From NCBI RefSeq assembly GCF_014235875.1, contig NZ_JACJUK010000004.1, positions 310,001 to 374,000 of the forward strand: 64,000 nucleotides of DNA. Reading direction: 5' to 3'. Positions 10,247-18,754 of the stretch are shown here, one piece after another. Each line of letters begins with the position of its first letter. Positions within the stretch are counted from its first letter, which is position 1. The notes under the pieces are model-generated. The model had not been told where the DNA came from and ran no database searches. It worked only from the letters and a program-made list of their open reading frames with translations. This DNA comes from Croceivirga lutea (GTDB taxonomy: Bacteria > Bacteroidota > Bacteroidia > Flavobacteriales > Flavobacteriaceae). A program made the position numbers and the translations under genes.

Positions 10247-10857
10247 TAATTCAACAATTTTTGATTTACAATTGTTCTGACAATATCTACCGCTACGGTA
10301 TTGTAATGGTTGTTAGGTATAATAATATCTGCAAATTCTTTAGAAGGTTCTATGAACTGATTATGCATAGGTTTTACTGCTGTTTGATACCTGTGAAGCA
10401 CTTTTTCTAAATCATGACCACGTTCTTTAATATCGCGCTGTAAACGTCTAATTAAACGTTCATCAGAATCTGCGTGAACAAAGATTTTAATATCAAATAG
10501 TTTTCGTAATTCAGGGTTAGCAAGAACAAGAATACCTTCAACAATCACCACATTTTTAGGTTCAGTTTTCTGTGTTTGCGGCAAACGGGTTTCTTCCACA
10601 AAAGAATATACCGGAATTTCAATTGATTTTCCAGATTTCAATTGTTTCAAATGTTCCATTAACAAATCAAAATCAATAGAATTGGGGTGGTCAAAGTTTA
10701 CCGCATTACGTTCTTCTTTTGTCATATGAGACAAATCATTGTAATACGAGTCTTGAGAAATCACCACAACTTCGTTCTCAGGTAGTTCGTTAACAATTTG
10801 ATTTACAACGGTTGTTTTACCACAACCGGTTCCACCAGCGATTCCGATGATGAGCAT
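10246..10857 (-). CDS. udk: Uridine kinase
   Basis: Phosphorylates uridine and cytidine to UMP and CMP in pyrimidine salvage. The 203-residue cytoplasmic protein has the P-loop GGTGCGKT (8-15), the uridine-kinase SQDSYYNDLS region, NFDHPNSIDF, and a lid region DSDERLIRRLQRDIKERG. Its length is normal for the family. It is the first gene of a minus-strand operon with ftsB-like, mutA and mutB, and has a consensus promoter just upstream (10874-10906). Confidence 0.96.
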   Translation of the reverse strand: MLIIGIAGGTGCGKTTVVNQIVNELPENEVVVISQDSYYNDLSHMTKEERNAVNFDHPNSIDFDLLMEHLKQLKSGKSIEIPVYSFVEETRLPQTQKTEPKNVVIVEGILVLANPELRKLFDIKIFVHADSDERLIRRLQRDIKERGHDLEKVLHRYQTAVKPMHNQFIEPSKEFADIIIPNNHYNTVAVDIVRTIVNQKLLN

Positions 10858-10873
10858 TGGCTAAATTTTGTTT

Positions 10874-10906
10874 CAAAAGTACGCATTTGACCGCATCTTT
10901 TGTCAA
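10874..10906 (-). promoter_or_regulatory. Predicted udk operon promoter
   Basis: Reading the minus strand, TTGAC (10906-10902) is followed after 20 bases by TACTTTTG (10881-10874). The second is a perfect TAnnTTTG -7 box of Bacteroidota and lies 16 bases before the udk start. Inferred from pattern only. Confidence 0.6.
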
Positions 10907-11021
10907 CTCAAATGCAATACTAAATGGCATAGTTAGGAGTATTTTGTATAAAAAAACATGACTTAATTCATAATGTATTCTCTACGGTATCCTTAAATTT
11001 AGGCCTTTAAGTTCACTTTAT

Positions 11022-11510
11022 ATGAAAAATAAATACAAGGTAGTTGCCAATACCGATTTTGAGGTATTGTTGACCAAAGAAGACCTTGAAGGGTTAGACT
11101 TATTACCGCTTTCTAATTCAACATATCATTTGGTTAAAGACCAAAAAAATTACCATATAAGTTTTGAGAATGAAGACTTTAATAAGCGTGCTTATGAAGT
11201 TATAGTAAACAACAACAAATACGTTGTTGCTATCAAAAACGCTGTTGATTTACGTATTGAAGAAATGGGATTTCAATTAAATTCAGCAAGTATGGTAAGC
11301 AATATACAAGCTCCTATGCCTGGCCTTATTTTAGAAATTTCTGTCACTGTTGGTCAAGAAGTAAATGAAGGTGATTCGCTTTTAATTTTAGAAGCAATGA
11401 AGATGGAAAATGTTATTTCTTCTCCAAGAGCTGGTATCATAAAATCTATTGATGTTGCTCAAGGAGATGCCGTAAACAAAAAACAACTTCTAATAACCTT
11501 TGAAGCGTAA
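11022..11510 (+). CDS. Biotin carboxyl carrier subunit of acyl-CoA carboxylase
   Basis: A 162-residue carrier protein. The C-terminal biotinyl domain (about 95-162) contains the attachment motif EAMKMEN with Lys127 as the biotinylation site, preceded by the APMPGLI turn. The N-terminal 90 residues are the linker domain seen in flavobacterial carriers of propionyl-CoA-type carboxylases. It is the first gene of a plus-strand operon with biotin carboxylase (2-base gap), a NUMOD4/HNH gene and the carboxyltransferase. It is divergent from udk. Confidence 0.93.
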   Translation: MKNKYKVVANTDFEVLLTKEDLEGLDLLPLSNSTYHLVKDQKNYHISFENEDFNKRAYEVIVNNNKYVVAIKNAVDLRIEEMGFQLNSASMVSNIQAPMPGLILEISVTVGQEVNEGDSLLILEAMKMENVISSPRAGIIKSIDVAQGDAVNKKQLLITFEA

Positions 11511-11512
11511 GC

Positions 11513-12952
11513 ATGAAAAAAATTGTAGTTGCCAATAGAGGTGAGATTGCCCTTAGGGTAATGAGAACCGCCAAAAAGATGGGCATTAAAACTGTGGCTG
11601 TGTATTCAGAAGCCGATAGAAATGCCCCACATGTTAGATTTGCTGATGAAGCTATATTATTAGGACCACCACCCTCAAATCAATCCTATTTATTGGGCGA
11701 TAAAATTATAGAAGAAGCCAAAAAACTGAATGCTGATGGTATACATCCAGGGTATGGATTTTTAAGTGAAAATGCAACTTTTGCGGAGGCGGTAGAAAAG
11801 AATGGACTCGTTTTCATTGGTCCTAAATCACACGCTATTAGAGTAATGGGTAGCAAATTAGCGGCTAAGGATGCCGTAAAAGACTACAATATTCCAATGG
11901 TTCCTGGTATAGATGAAGCTATAACAGATGTAGCAAAAGCAAAACAAATTGCCAAAGAAATAGGCTTTCCAATCTTGATTAAAGCTTCTGCTGGTGGTGG
12001 CGGTAAAGGTATGCGGGTAGTAGAAAAAGAAGAAGATTTAGAATCTCAAATGAAGCGCGCCATAAGTGAAGCTACTTCAGCCTTTGGAGATGGTTCAGTT
12101 TTTATTGAAAAATATGTAACCTCACCAAGACATATTGAGATTCAAGTAATGGCAGATACACATGGCAATACCGTTCATTTTTTTGAACGCGAATGTAGTA
12201 TTCAAAGACGACATCAAAAAGTAGTAGAGGAGGCCCCATCAGCCGTTCTAACACCAGAATTACGTGCTAAAATGGGTGAAGCGGCTTGTAAAGTGGCAAA
12301 AGCATGTGATTACGTTGGAGCTGGTACCGTAGAGTTTTTGTTAGATGGCGACCATAATTTCTATTTTCTAGAAATGAATACTAGATTGCAAGTTGAACAT
12401 CCAGTAACCGAATTAATTTCAGGAGTAGACTTAGTTGAACTTCAAATAAAGGTCGCTAGAGGAGAACACTTACCTTTTACACAAGAAGACTTATCTATTA
12501 ATGGTCATGCTATGGAACTACGGGTGTACGCCGAAGACCCATTGAACGATTTCTTACCCAGCGTAGGGGTTTTAGAACGCTATCGATTACCAGTTGGAGA
12601 AGGTATTAGAGTAGATAATGGTTTTGAAGAGGGCATGGAGGTACCAATTTATTATGACCCTATGTTAGCTAAGTTAATTACTTATGGTAAAACTAGAGAA
12701 GAAGCTATTGCGCTTATGATTTCTGCAATTGCTGACTACCAGATAGAAGGTGTGCAAACAACCTTACCTTTTGGTGCATTTGTGATGCAGCATGAAGCCT
12801 TTACAACAGGTAATTTTGATACGCATTTTGTTAAACACTTTTACGATACAGCAATCATAAAAAAGAGTCAAGAAGAGGAGGCCAAAGTAGCCGCTATGGT
12901 AGCGCTTAAAAAGTATTTAGAAGACAAGAACACTATTAAATTACCACAATAA
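11513..12952 (+). CDS. accC: Biotin carboxylase subunit of acyl-CoA carboxylase
   Basis: ATP-dependent carboxylation of biotin on the carrier subunit. The 479 residues show the biotin carboxylase N-domain (MKKIVVANRGEIALRVMR), the ATP-grasp glycine-rich loop KASAGGGGKGMR, the ERECSIQRRHQK segment and the active-site EMNTRLQVEHPVTE. Its length is close to the E. coli enzyme plus a short C-terminal extension. Given the neighbouring carboxyltransferase it most likely serves propionyl-CoA (or a related short acyl-CoA) rather than fatty-acid synthesis, which is an inference from context. Confidence 0.95.
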   Translation: MKKIVVANRGEIALRVMRTAKKMGIKTVAVYSEADRNAPHVRFADEAILLGPPPSNQSYLLGDKIIEEAKKLNADGIHPGYGFLSENATFAEAVEKNGLVFIGPKSHAIRVMGSKLAAKDAVKDYNIPMVPGIDEAITDVAKAKQIAKEIGFPILIKASAGGGGKGMRVVEKEEDLESQMKRAISEATSAFGDGSVFIEKYVTSPRHIEIQVMADTHGNTVHFFERECSIQRRHQKVVEEAPSAVLTPELRAKMGEAACKVAKACDYVGAGTVEFLLDGDHNFYFLEMNTRLQVEHPVTELISGVDLVELQIKVARGEHLPFTQEDLSINGHAMELRVYAEDPLNDFLPSVGVLERYRLPVGEGIRVDNGFEEGMEVPIYYDPMLAKLITYGKTREEAIALMISAIADYQIEGVQTTLPFGAFVMQHEAFTTGNFDTHFVKHFYDTAIIKKSQEEEAKVAAMVALKKYLEDKNTIKLPQ

Positions 12953-12971
12953 TTATTCTAAGAATTTTATC

Positions 12972-13529
12972 ATGGAAAAGGGAATAAGAAGTTACCGAAA
13001 TGAACACTGGAAAACAGTTGTTTTTGATGATAAAATTTCAGAGAAAGAAAAGTTTAAAATATCCAATTACGGACGAATTATTAATTGCAAAGGAGAAAAA
13101 GATGTTTTGGTAGCTTATGCAACGGTAAATGGATATATAACCATTACGTTAAAGCAACGCGGTAATAAAAAATCTACTTGTAGGTATGTACATAAATTAG
13201 TAGCACAACACTTTTTAGAACAACAAGAAGGTATTTATGTAATTCATTTGAATTATGATAAAACTGATAATAGAGTTGCCAATTTAAAATGGGCTACTAA
13301 AAAAGAAAAAGAAGAGCATCAATTTAGTAATCCGGAATATAAAAACAAGCCTAGAAAACGTACGTATTCAAAGCTAACAGAAACTAAAGTCAAACTAATT
13401 AAAAGAAAACTGAACGACCCCAATAGGCGTACCCGTTTAAAAATGATTGCCAAGCAATTTGGTATTTCAGAGATGCAATTATACCGCATTAAAACAGGTG
13501 AAAATTGGGGTTCAGTAACTGAAGATTAA
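12972..13529 (+). CDS. NUMOD4/HNH-type DNA-binding protein inside carboxylase operon
   Basis: A 185-residue basic protein. It has an N-terminal NUMOD4-like part (WKTVVFDD ... [11 protein letters not shown], about 13-37), then an HNH_3-type segment ([11 protein letters not shown] and [18 protein letters not shown], about 75-110) that keeps the His and Asn positions. The C-terminal helix-turn-helix-like region (about 127-180) includes [18 protein letters not shown]. This is the layout of free-standing homing-type endonucleases, but the gene sits 19 bases after accC and 14 bases before the carboxyltransferase, on the same strand. It could be a domesticated regulator or a selfish gene lodged without harming the operon. 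Cleavage activity cannot be judged from sequence. Confidence 0.8.
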   Translation: MEKGIRSYRNEHWKTVVFDDKISEKEKFKISNYGRIINCKGEKDVLVAYATVNGYITITLKQRGNKKSTCRYVHKLVAQHFLEQQEGIYVIHLNYDKTDNRVANLKWATKKEKEEHQFSNPEYKNKPRKRTYSKLTETKVKLIKRKLNDPNRRTRLKMIAKQFGISEMQLYRIKTGENWGSVTED

Positions 13530-13543
13530 AACACTACCGTTTT

Positions 13544-15085
13544 ATGAACGATAAAATAAAAAAACTAGAAGAACGTGTTGCCCTAGCCCATTTAGGTGGA
13601 GGCGAAAAACGTATTGAAAAGCAACACGCCAAAAAGAAATTAACCGCTCGAGAACGTATAGACTATTTGTTAGATGATGGTTCCTTTGAGGAAATGGGAG
13701 TTTTGGTAACACACCGTACAACCGATTTTGGAATGGACAAAGAAATCTATTTTGGTGATGGTGTGGTAACAGGTTATGGTACCATCAATGGCCGTTTGGT
13801 TTATGTTTTTGCACAAGACTTTACTGTCTTTGGCGGTGCACTTTCAGAAACCCATGCTGAGAAAATCTGTAAGGTGATGGATTTAGCCATGAAGGTAGGT
13901 GCACCTGTAATTGGTTTAAATGATTCTGGTGGTGCGCGTATACAAGAAGGAGTAAAATCTTTAGGGGGGTATGCCGATATTTTCTATCGTAATGTTCAGG
14001 CTAGTGGGGTGGTTCCGCAATTGTCTGCTATTATGGGGCCCTGTGCAGGTGGGGCCGTGTATTCTCCTGCAATGACAGACTTTATTGTAATGGTAGAGCA
14101 AACAAGTTATATGTTTGTTACAGGGCCAAATGTGGTTAAAACGGTAACCAACGAAAATGTTACTTCAGAAGAGTTAGGCGGTGCAGAAACCCATGCGAGC
14201 AAATCGGGCGTAGCCCATAAAACATCAGCCAATGATGCAGCTTGTTTAGAAGATATTAAATCGCTTTTATCCTATTTACCCCAAAACAATCAAGAGTTAG
14301 CACCTAGTTTACCCTATGAATTAGGTGATGAGGTAAGAGACCAATTAAAAGCTATTGTTCCAGACAATCCTAACAAACCTTATGATATGCATGAGGTAAT
14401 TTCGGGCATTATAGATGAAGAGTCTTTTTATGAAATACATAAAGATTATGCTGAAAATATAATTACTGGTTTTGCTCGTTTAGGAGGACGTAGTGTTGGT
14501 ATTATAGCCAACCAGCCTATGTTCTTAGCCGGAGTTCTAGATGTGAAAAGTTCCACCAAGGCAGCTCGATTTACCAGATTCTGCGATTCATTTAATATAC
14601 CGCTATTGGTATTGGTTGATGTACCAGGATTTTTACCAGGAACAGACCAAGAATGGTCTGGAATTATTATGCATGGAGCTAAATTACTCTACGCACTTAG
14701 TGAAGCTACGGTACCAAGAGTAACTGTTATCACCAGAAAAGCTTATGGTGGCGCATATGATGTAATGAATTCTAAACACATTGGGGCAGATTTTAATTTT
14801 GCATGGCCTTCAGCTGAAATTGCTGTTATGGGCGCTAAGGGTGCTAGTGAAATTATTTTTAGAAAAGAAATTGCTGCAGCAGATGACCCAGAAGCCAAAC
14901 TAAAAGAAAAAGAAACGGAATATGCTGACAAATTTGCTAACCCGTTTAGAGCAGCTCGCAGAGGATTTATAGATGAGGTTATTCTACCAGAGAATACTCG
15001 TAGAAAGCTATTAAAAACTTTTGCAATGCTTGAAAATAAACAAGTAGAAACCCCATTTAAAAAACACGGTAACATACCGTTATAA
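13544..15085 (+). CDS. Acyl-CoA carboxylase carboxyltransferase (propionyl-CoA carboxylase beta type)
   Basis: Transfers the carboxyl group from biotin to an acyl-CoA, most likely propionyl-CoA giving methylmalonyl-CoA. The 513-residue protein has both crotonase-fold halves. The N-half contains [13 protein letters not shown] and the oxyanion GGARIQEGV with [12 protein letters not shown]; the C-half contains [10 protein letters not shown] and the second oxyanion segment [14 protein letters not shown]. The length and motifs match PccB/MmdA-like enzymes rather than AccA/AccD. It is the last gene of its operon and is followed by a hairpin at 15100-15136. Confidence 0.94.
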   Translation: MNDKIKKLEERVALAHLGGGEKRIEKQHAKKKLTARERIDYLLDDGSFEEMGVLVTHRTTDFGMDKEIYFGDGVVTGYGTINGRLVYVFAQDFTVFGGALSETHAEKICKVMDLAMKVGAPVIGLNDSGGARIQEGVKSLGGYADIFYRNVQASGVVPQLSAIMGPCAGGAVYSPAMTDFIVMVEQTSYMFVTGPNVVKTVTNENVTSEELGGAETHASKSGVAHKTSANDAACLEDIKSLLSYLPQNNQELAPSLPYELGDEVRDQLKAIVPDNPNKPYDMHEVISGIIDEESFYEIHKDYAENIITGFARLGGRSVGIIANQPMFLAGVLDVKSSTKAARFTRFCDSFNIPLLVLVDVPGFLPGTDQEWSGIIMHGAKLLYALSEATVPRVTVITRKAYGGAYDVMNSKHIGADFNFAWPSAEIAVMGAKGASEIIFRKEIAAADDPEAKLKEKETEYADKFANPFRAARRGFIDEVILPENTRRKLLKTFAMLENKQVETPFKKHGNIPL

Positions 15086-15099
15086 AAGTGTATAAATAT

Positions 15100-15136
15100 G
15101 ACAATGAAGTAGTTAGTAATAAATTACTTCATTGTC
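15100..15136 (+). terminator. Hairpin after carboxylase operon
   Basis: A perfect 12-bp inverted repeat, GACAATGAAGTA (15100-15111) and TACTTCATTGTC (15125-15136), stands 15 bases after the carboxyltransferase stop. It is followed by TCCCTCTT rather than a clean T-run, so the terminator reading is likely but not certain. Confidence 0.6.
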
Positions 15137-15203
15137 TCCCTCTTAACAAAACAATCACATTACTTTTTAGTTATAAATTTAAAAGCTGGCGTACCTTTGC
15201 CAG

Positions 15204-16445
15204 ATGCAAAAATCAGAGCATCACAATCTAACTTCTGAGCCAAAACCAAATTTTGAGTTTATAGCATTAATGGCCAGTTTAATGTCTATTGTGGCGTTGG
15301 CTATTGATACCTTATTGCCTGCAATTCCAGATATTGGTAGAACAGTAAATAGTTTTGACCCTGCTGAGCACCAACTTTTTGTAACCATGATTTTTTTAGG
15401 TCTTGGTGTTGGTCAGTTATTTTTTGGGCCATTATCAGACCAATATGGCAGAAAACCTATGGTTTATGCCGGTTTTATTGTTTTTGCTATAGCAAGTGCT
15501 ATCTGTTTAGCTGCAAGCTCTTTAGAAGTAATGGTTGTTGGTAGAGTATTGCAAGGCATTGGCCTGTCAGCGCATAGAACAATTGCTATCTCAATAATAC
15601 GAGATTCTTATAAAGGCGATTATATGGCAAGAATAATGTCTTTTATTACGGCCTTTTTCATTTTAGTACCTGTAGTAGCTCCGGCTATTGGAAAGTTTAT
15701 TTTAGAATTATTTAATTGGCAGACTATTTTTTATGTTCATTTAGGATTAGCCATCTTGTTATGGATATGGTTCTGGAAAAGGCAACCAGAAACCTTGCAT
15801 CCTGAATATAAGATTAAGTTTTCTCTAAAAAGCTTTGTTTCGGGTACTAAAGAAATGTTGAAATATCCAGAAACTGTTGCTTTAACCTTTGTTTCTGGCT
15901 TAATCACTGGTGCATTTTTAGTGTATTTAAGTTCTGCTCAGCATATTTTTGAAGACCAATACCAAATGAGAGATGCGTTTCCATTCATATTTGCAGGATT
16001 AGCCGTAAGTATAGGTTCTTCAACGTTTACCAATGGTACCATGGTTCTGCGTTACGGAATGCGAAAATTATCGTTAACCGCAACGATAGCCTTTAGTAGT
16101 ATTGCGTTAATTTACGTGATATTGTTTTGGAACTCTCCTAACCCAAGCGTAATTATATTAGTAGCTTTTCTATTTTTCCAATTTTTCTGTTTAGGCTTTA
16201 TGTGGGGAAATTTTAGGTCTATTGCCATGGAACCTATTGGTCATATTGCGGGGATAGGGGCCGCAATTAATGGTTTTGTATCTACCATGATTTCTGTACC
16301 TATAGCTTCACTTATTGGCGCATTTTTAAAGAATACGGCATTGCCTCTTTTTGCAGGATTAGCTATCTGTGGTTTTTTAGCCGTAAGTATTATTGTAGTA
16401 ACACGAAGATTTACACGCAAAGCGGCTGTGCTACAAAACTCCTAA
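15204..16445 (+). CDS. MFS multidrug efflux transporter (Bcr/CflA type)
   Basis: A 413-residue protein with about twelve membrane segments. The drug:H+ antiporter motif A appears as GPLSDQYGRKPM between segments 2 and 3, and AIDTLLPAIPDIGR at the start matches the Bcr/CflA D-x-x-L-P-A-x-P signature; VGRVLQGIG follows in segment 4. Such pumps expel small drugs or metabolites across the inner membrane. It ends one base before the convergent anmK stop. The neighbouring recycling genes raise the idea of an AmpG-like role, but the motifs favour the efflux family. Confidence 0.9.
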   Translation: MQKSEHHNLTSEPKPNFEFIALMASLMSIVALAIDTLLPAIPDIGRTVNSFDPAEHQLFVTMIFLGLGVGQLFFGPLSDQYGRKPMVYAGFIVFAIASAICLAASSLEVMVVGRVLQGIGLSAHRTIAISIIRDSYKGDYMARIMSFITAFFILVPVVAPAIGKFILELFNWQTIFYVHLGLAILLWIWFWKRQPETLHPEYKIKFSLKSFVSGTKEMLKYPETVALTFVSGLITGAFLVYLSSAQHIFEDQYQMRDAFPFIFAGLAVSIGSSTFTNGTMVLRYGMRKLSLTATIAFSSIALIYVILFWNSPNPSVIILVAFLFFQFFCLGFMWGNFRSIAMEPIGHIAGIGAAINGFVSTMISVPIASLIGAFLKNTALPLFAGLAICGFLAVSIIVVTRRFTRKAAVLQNS

Positions 16446-17528
16446 TTACTTTTTAGGTACAAATACAATTCCGCTACAACTATCTTTTGCTGCTCCAGTA
16501 ACCGATTTTAAAACATTAATTTGGTTCAACTCTTTCAATACACCCATAAAAGCAAAAACTAGCGCTTCTTTAAATTCAATAAATTTTTGAGGTGGAATTA
16601 CCACTTCTACTATACCTTTTAATTGGGCTTCTAAAGTGTTTATGAATAAGGGATTTAAAACTCCACCTCCTGTTACTAACATTCGGCTGCCCGTTAAAGG
16701 ATTTTCTTTTTTAATTGCATCAGTCAACACCTTGCAATTATGGTGAATTACCGTGTATAAAGCATCTTCTATACTTTTACAGGCACTTAATAACGGAACC
16801 ACTTTAGCTACAAACCATTCATAACCTGTAGATTTTGGATAGCTTTTTTTATAATAAGCCAATTCGTTTAAAGCATCAAATAATGGTTGATTGAGCTTTC
16901 CCTTTTTAGCCAATTCTGCGTTTTTATCAAAAGCCAATCCTGCTTTTTGCGCCAAATAGTTGAGCGGCATATTAGCCATACCAACATCATAAGCTAAACG
17001 TTTTCCATCCTTATCAAAAGAAATATTACTTATACCCCCAAGATTTAAACAGAAATCATATTCATGAAAAAGTAGTTTGTCTCCAATAGGTACTAAAGGA
17101 GCTCCTTGGCCACCTAGTTTTACATCTTGTGTTCTAAAATCACAAATTACTTTACAACCAGAGGCATTTGCTATTTTTTGACCATGACCTAACTGAAAAG
17201 TTATGCCCAAATGCGGTTGATGATGAGAGGTATGCCCGTGACTAGCTATAAAATCAATTGCGATATTTTTTTCAACAATGAATTGTTTTGCTTCTTCACC
17301 CAACCAATTGCCATAAGATTCGTGAAGAGTTTCATGCGCTGCATCCGAAAGATTTACGGCATTTTGTAAAAGTTTAAAAAGTTCTTTAGGGTAAACAACT
17401 GTTTTTGTTTTACGCATTTCAAACTGCCACTTATCCGCTTCTTTCCAGAAATGACAGTACGCAATGTCTAGTCCATCTAATGAGGTGCCAGACATTAATC
17501 CTATTACTTTAAATATTTTGTTTGGCAT
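16446..17528 (-). CDS. anmK: Anhydro-N-acetylmuramic acid kinase
   Basis: Opens the anhydro ring and phosphorylates anhydro-MurNAc to MurNAc-6-phosphate in peptidoglycan recycling. The 360-residue cytoplasmic protein has the ASKHA-type phosphate loop LMSGTSLDGLD (11-21), ASHGHTSHH, a GQGAPLVPIGD segment with the catalytic Asp, NLGGISN, and VTGGGVLNPLF near the C-terminus. It follows the GH3 gene by 13 bases on the same strand, and murQ, the next enzyme of the pathway, lies about 4 kb away. Confidence 0.96.
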   Translation of the reverse strand: MPNKIFKVIGLMSGTSLDGLDIAYCHFWKEADKWQFEMRKTKTVVYPKELFKLLQNAVNLSDAAHETLHESYGNWLGEEAKQFIVEKNIAIDFIASHGHTSHHQPHLGITFQLGHGQKIANASGCKVICDFRTQDVKLGGQGAPLVPIGDKLLFHEYDFCLNLGGISNISFDKDGKRLAYDVGMANMPLNYLAQKAGLAFDKNAELAKKGKLNQPLFDALNELAYYKKSYPKSTGYEWFVAKVVPLLSACKSIEDALYTVIHHNCKVLTDAIKKENPLTGSRMLVTGGGVLNPLFINTLEAQLKGIVEVVIPPQKFIEFKEALVFAFMGVLKELNQINVLKSVTGAAKDSCSGIVFVPKK

Positions 17529-17541
17529 TACGTAAAGAAAG

Positions 17542-18705
17542 TTAAAGCTTTTCTTTTAACCGCATAATACGGTTATAACTTTCTTCTATTCGTTGTTCTG
17601 TTAGTTTACCTTCATTAACCAATTGTTCAATATATTCAACGGCATCTTTAGCCATGTTTGGATTAAAGGGCACTTCTATACAGTCAGCATCATTTTCTGG
17701 GCAAGGATAAACGTTGCCCCCGAAAACCAACATATCTACTCCGGCTATAATGGCTTTCTCAATACTAGTTTCAAAATCGTAAAAATTAGAGATAGCTTTC
17801 ATATGCATATCGTCAGAGGCAATTACACCTTCAAAACCAAAATCTTCTCTGAGAACACCTTGAATAATTTTAGGTGAAATAGTTGCAGGTAAGGTGTCTA
17901 AATTTGCATTGTAGACATGAGAAGTCATAATAAATCCAGTTTTATTGATGGTTTCTTTAAAGGGAATTAGTTCTTCATTACTCCAAGTATCTGTAACATC
18001 AGCCAAGCCAAGATGTGTATCATTTTTAGAACTACCATGGCCAGGAAAATGCTTCGGTACGGTTAAAATGTTTCTTTTAGCATGTTCTTGTATAAAGATT
18101 TGAGCATGATTTATAACGGTCTCAACTTTATTTGAAAAACTTCTTTTCTTACCTCCGATAATGGGATTTTCAGTATTTACATTCAAATCTACCACAGGAC
18201 CAAAGTTTACATTAAAACCCAAATCGGCAAGTTCTTGAGCCATAGTACTTGCCCAAACTCGAGTAGAATCGAGATTGTTTAGCTGTCCTATTTCTTGGTG
18301 AGATTTATGGTTTTGAAACCCGTCTGCTGCTTTTAATCTAGATACTAATCCACCTTCTTCATCTATGGCAATAAATAGGGGTACGGTATCTATTTCTTGT
18401 AATTGAATATTTAGTTGTTTTACCTGTTCTGGACTACTAATATTTCTAGGTAAAGTTTCTTTTGAAGGTAAGTCGCGATTAAATAAAACCACACCACCAA
18501 TTTTATACGTATCAACCATGGTGTAAATAGATGAACCTTTTGGAGCATCTAAACCGCGAAAGCCCACCATTACCATTTGACCAATTTTTTCTCGTAACGA
18601 AACTTGGGTAGGTATAGCTTCTACTTCTTCTGCTTTTTTCGTTGATTTTTCTTTACAGCTCAGGATTACAGAAAGACAAATAGCTAGAACAGAAAAGCGG
18701 TACAT
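17542..18705 (-). CDS. GH3 beta-N-acetylhexosaminidase (NagZ-like), lipoprotein
   Basis: Predicted to release GlcNAc from muropeptides. The 387 residues begin with a lipoprotein signal ending in LSC (Cys17). The GH3 barrel shows IDEEGGLVSRL, the NagZ-type loop KHFPGHG (218-224) with Asp229-x-His231 as the general acid/base pair, and the nucleophile region ASDDMHMKAI (about 296-305). It lacks the C-terminal GH3 domains, as expected for NagZ-type enzymes. Being a lipoprotein it would act in the periplasm or at the outer membrane, unlike cytoplasmic E. coli NagZ. It sits between nagB and anmK in one operon. Confidence 0.92.
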   Translation of the reverse strand: MYRFSVLAICLSVILSCKEKSTKKAEEVEAIPTQVSLREKIGQMVMVGFRGLDAPKGSSIYTMVDTYKIGGVVLFNRDLPSKETLPRNISSPEQVKQLNIQLQEIDTVPLFIAIDEEGGLVSRLKAADGFQNHKSHQEIGQLNNLDSTRVWASTMAQELADLGFNVNFGPVVDLNVNTENPIIGGKKRSFSNKVETVINHAQIFIQEHAKRNILTVPKHFPGHGSSKNDTHLGLADVTDTWSNEELIPFKETINKTGFIMTSHVYNANLDTLPATISPKIIQGVLREDFGFEGVIASDDMHMKAISNFYDFETSIEKAIIAGVDMLVFGGNVYPCPENDADCIEVPFNPNMAKDAVEYIEQLVNEGKLTEQRIEESYNRIMRLKEKL

Positions 18706-18754
18706 AGGTATAATTTAAAAGGTTGGTTATTTAAGTGTATTAAAAGTATTTAAT

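Noticed and set aside
15204-16445. MFS protein as an AmpG-type muropeptide permease
   Set aside because: Its motif A and N-terminal signature are those of Bcr/CflA drug efflux proteins; the link to the recycling genes is only adjacency.
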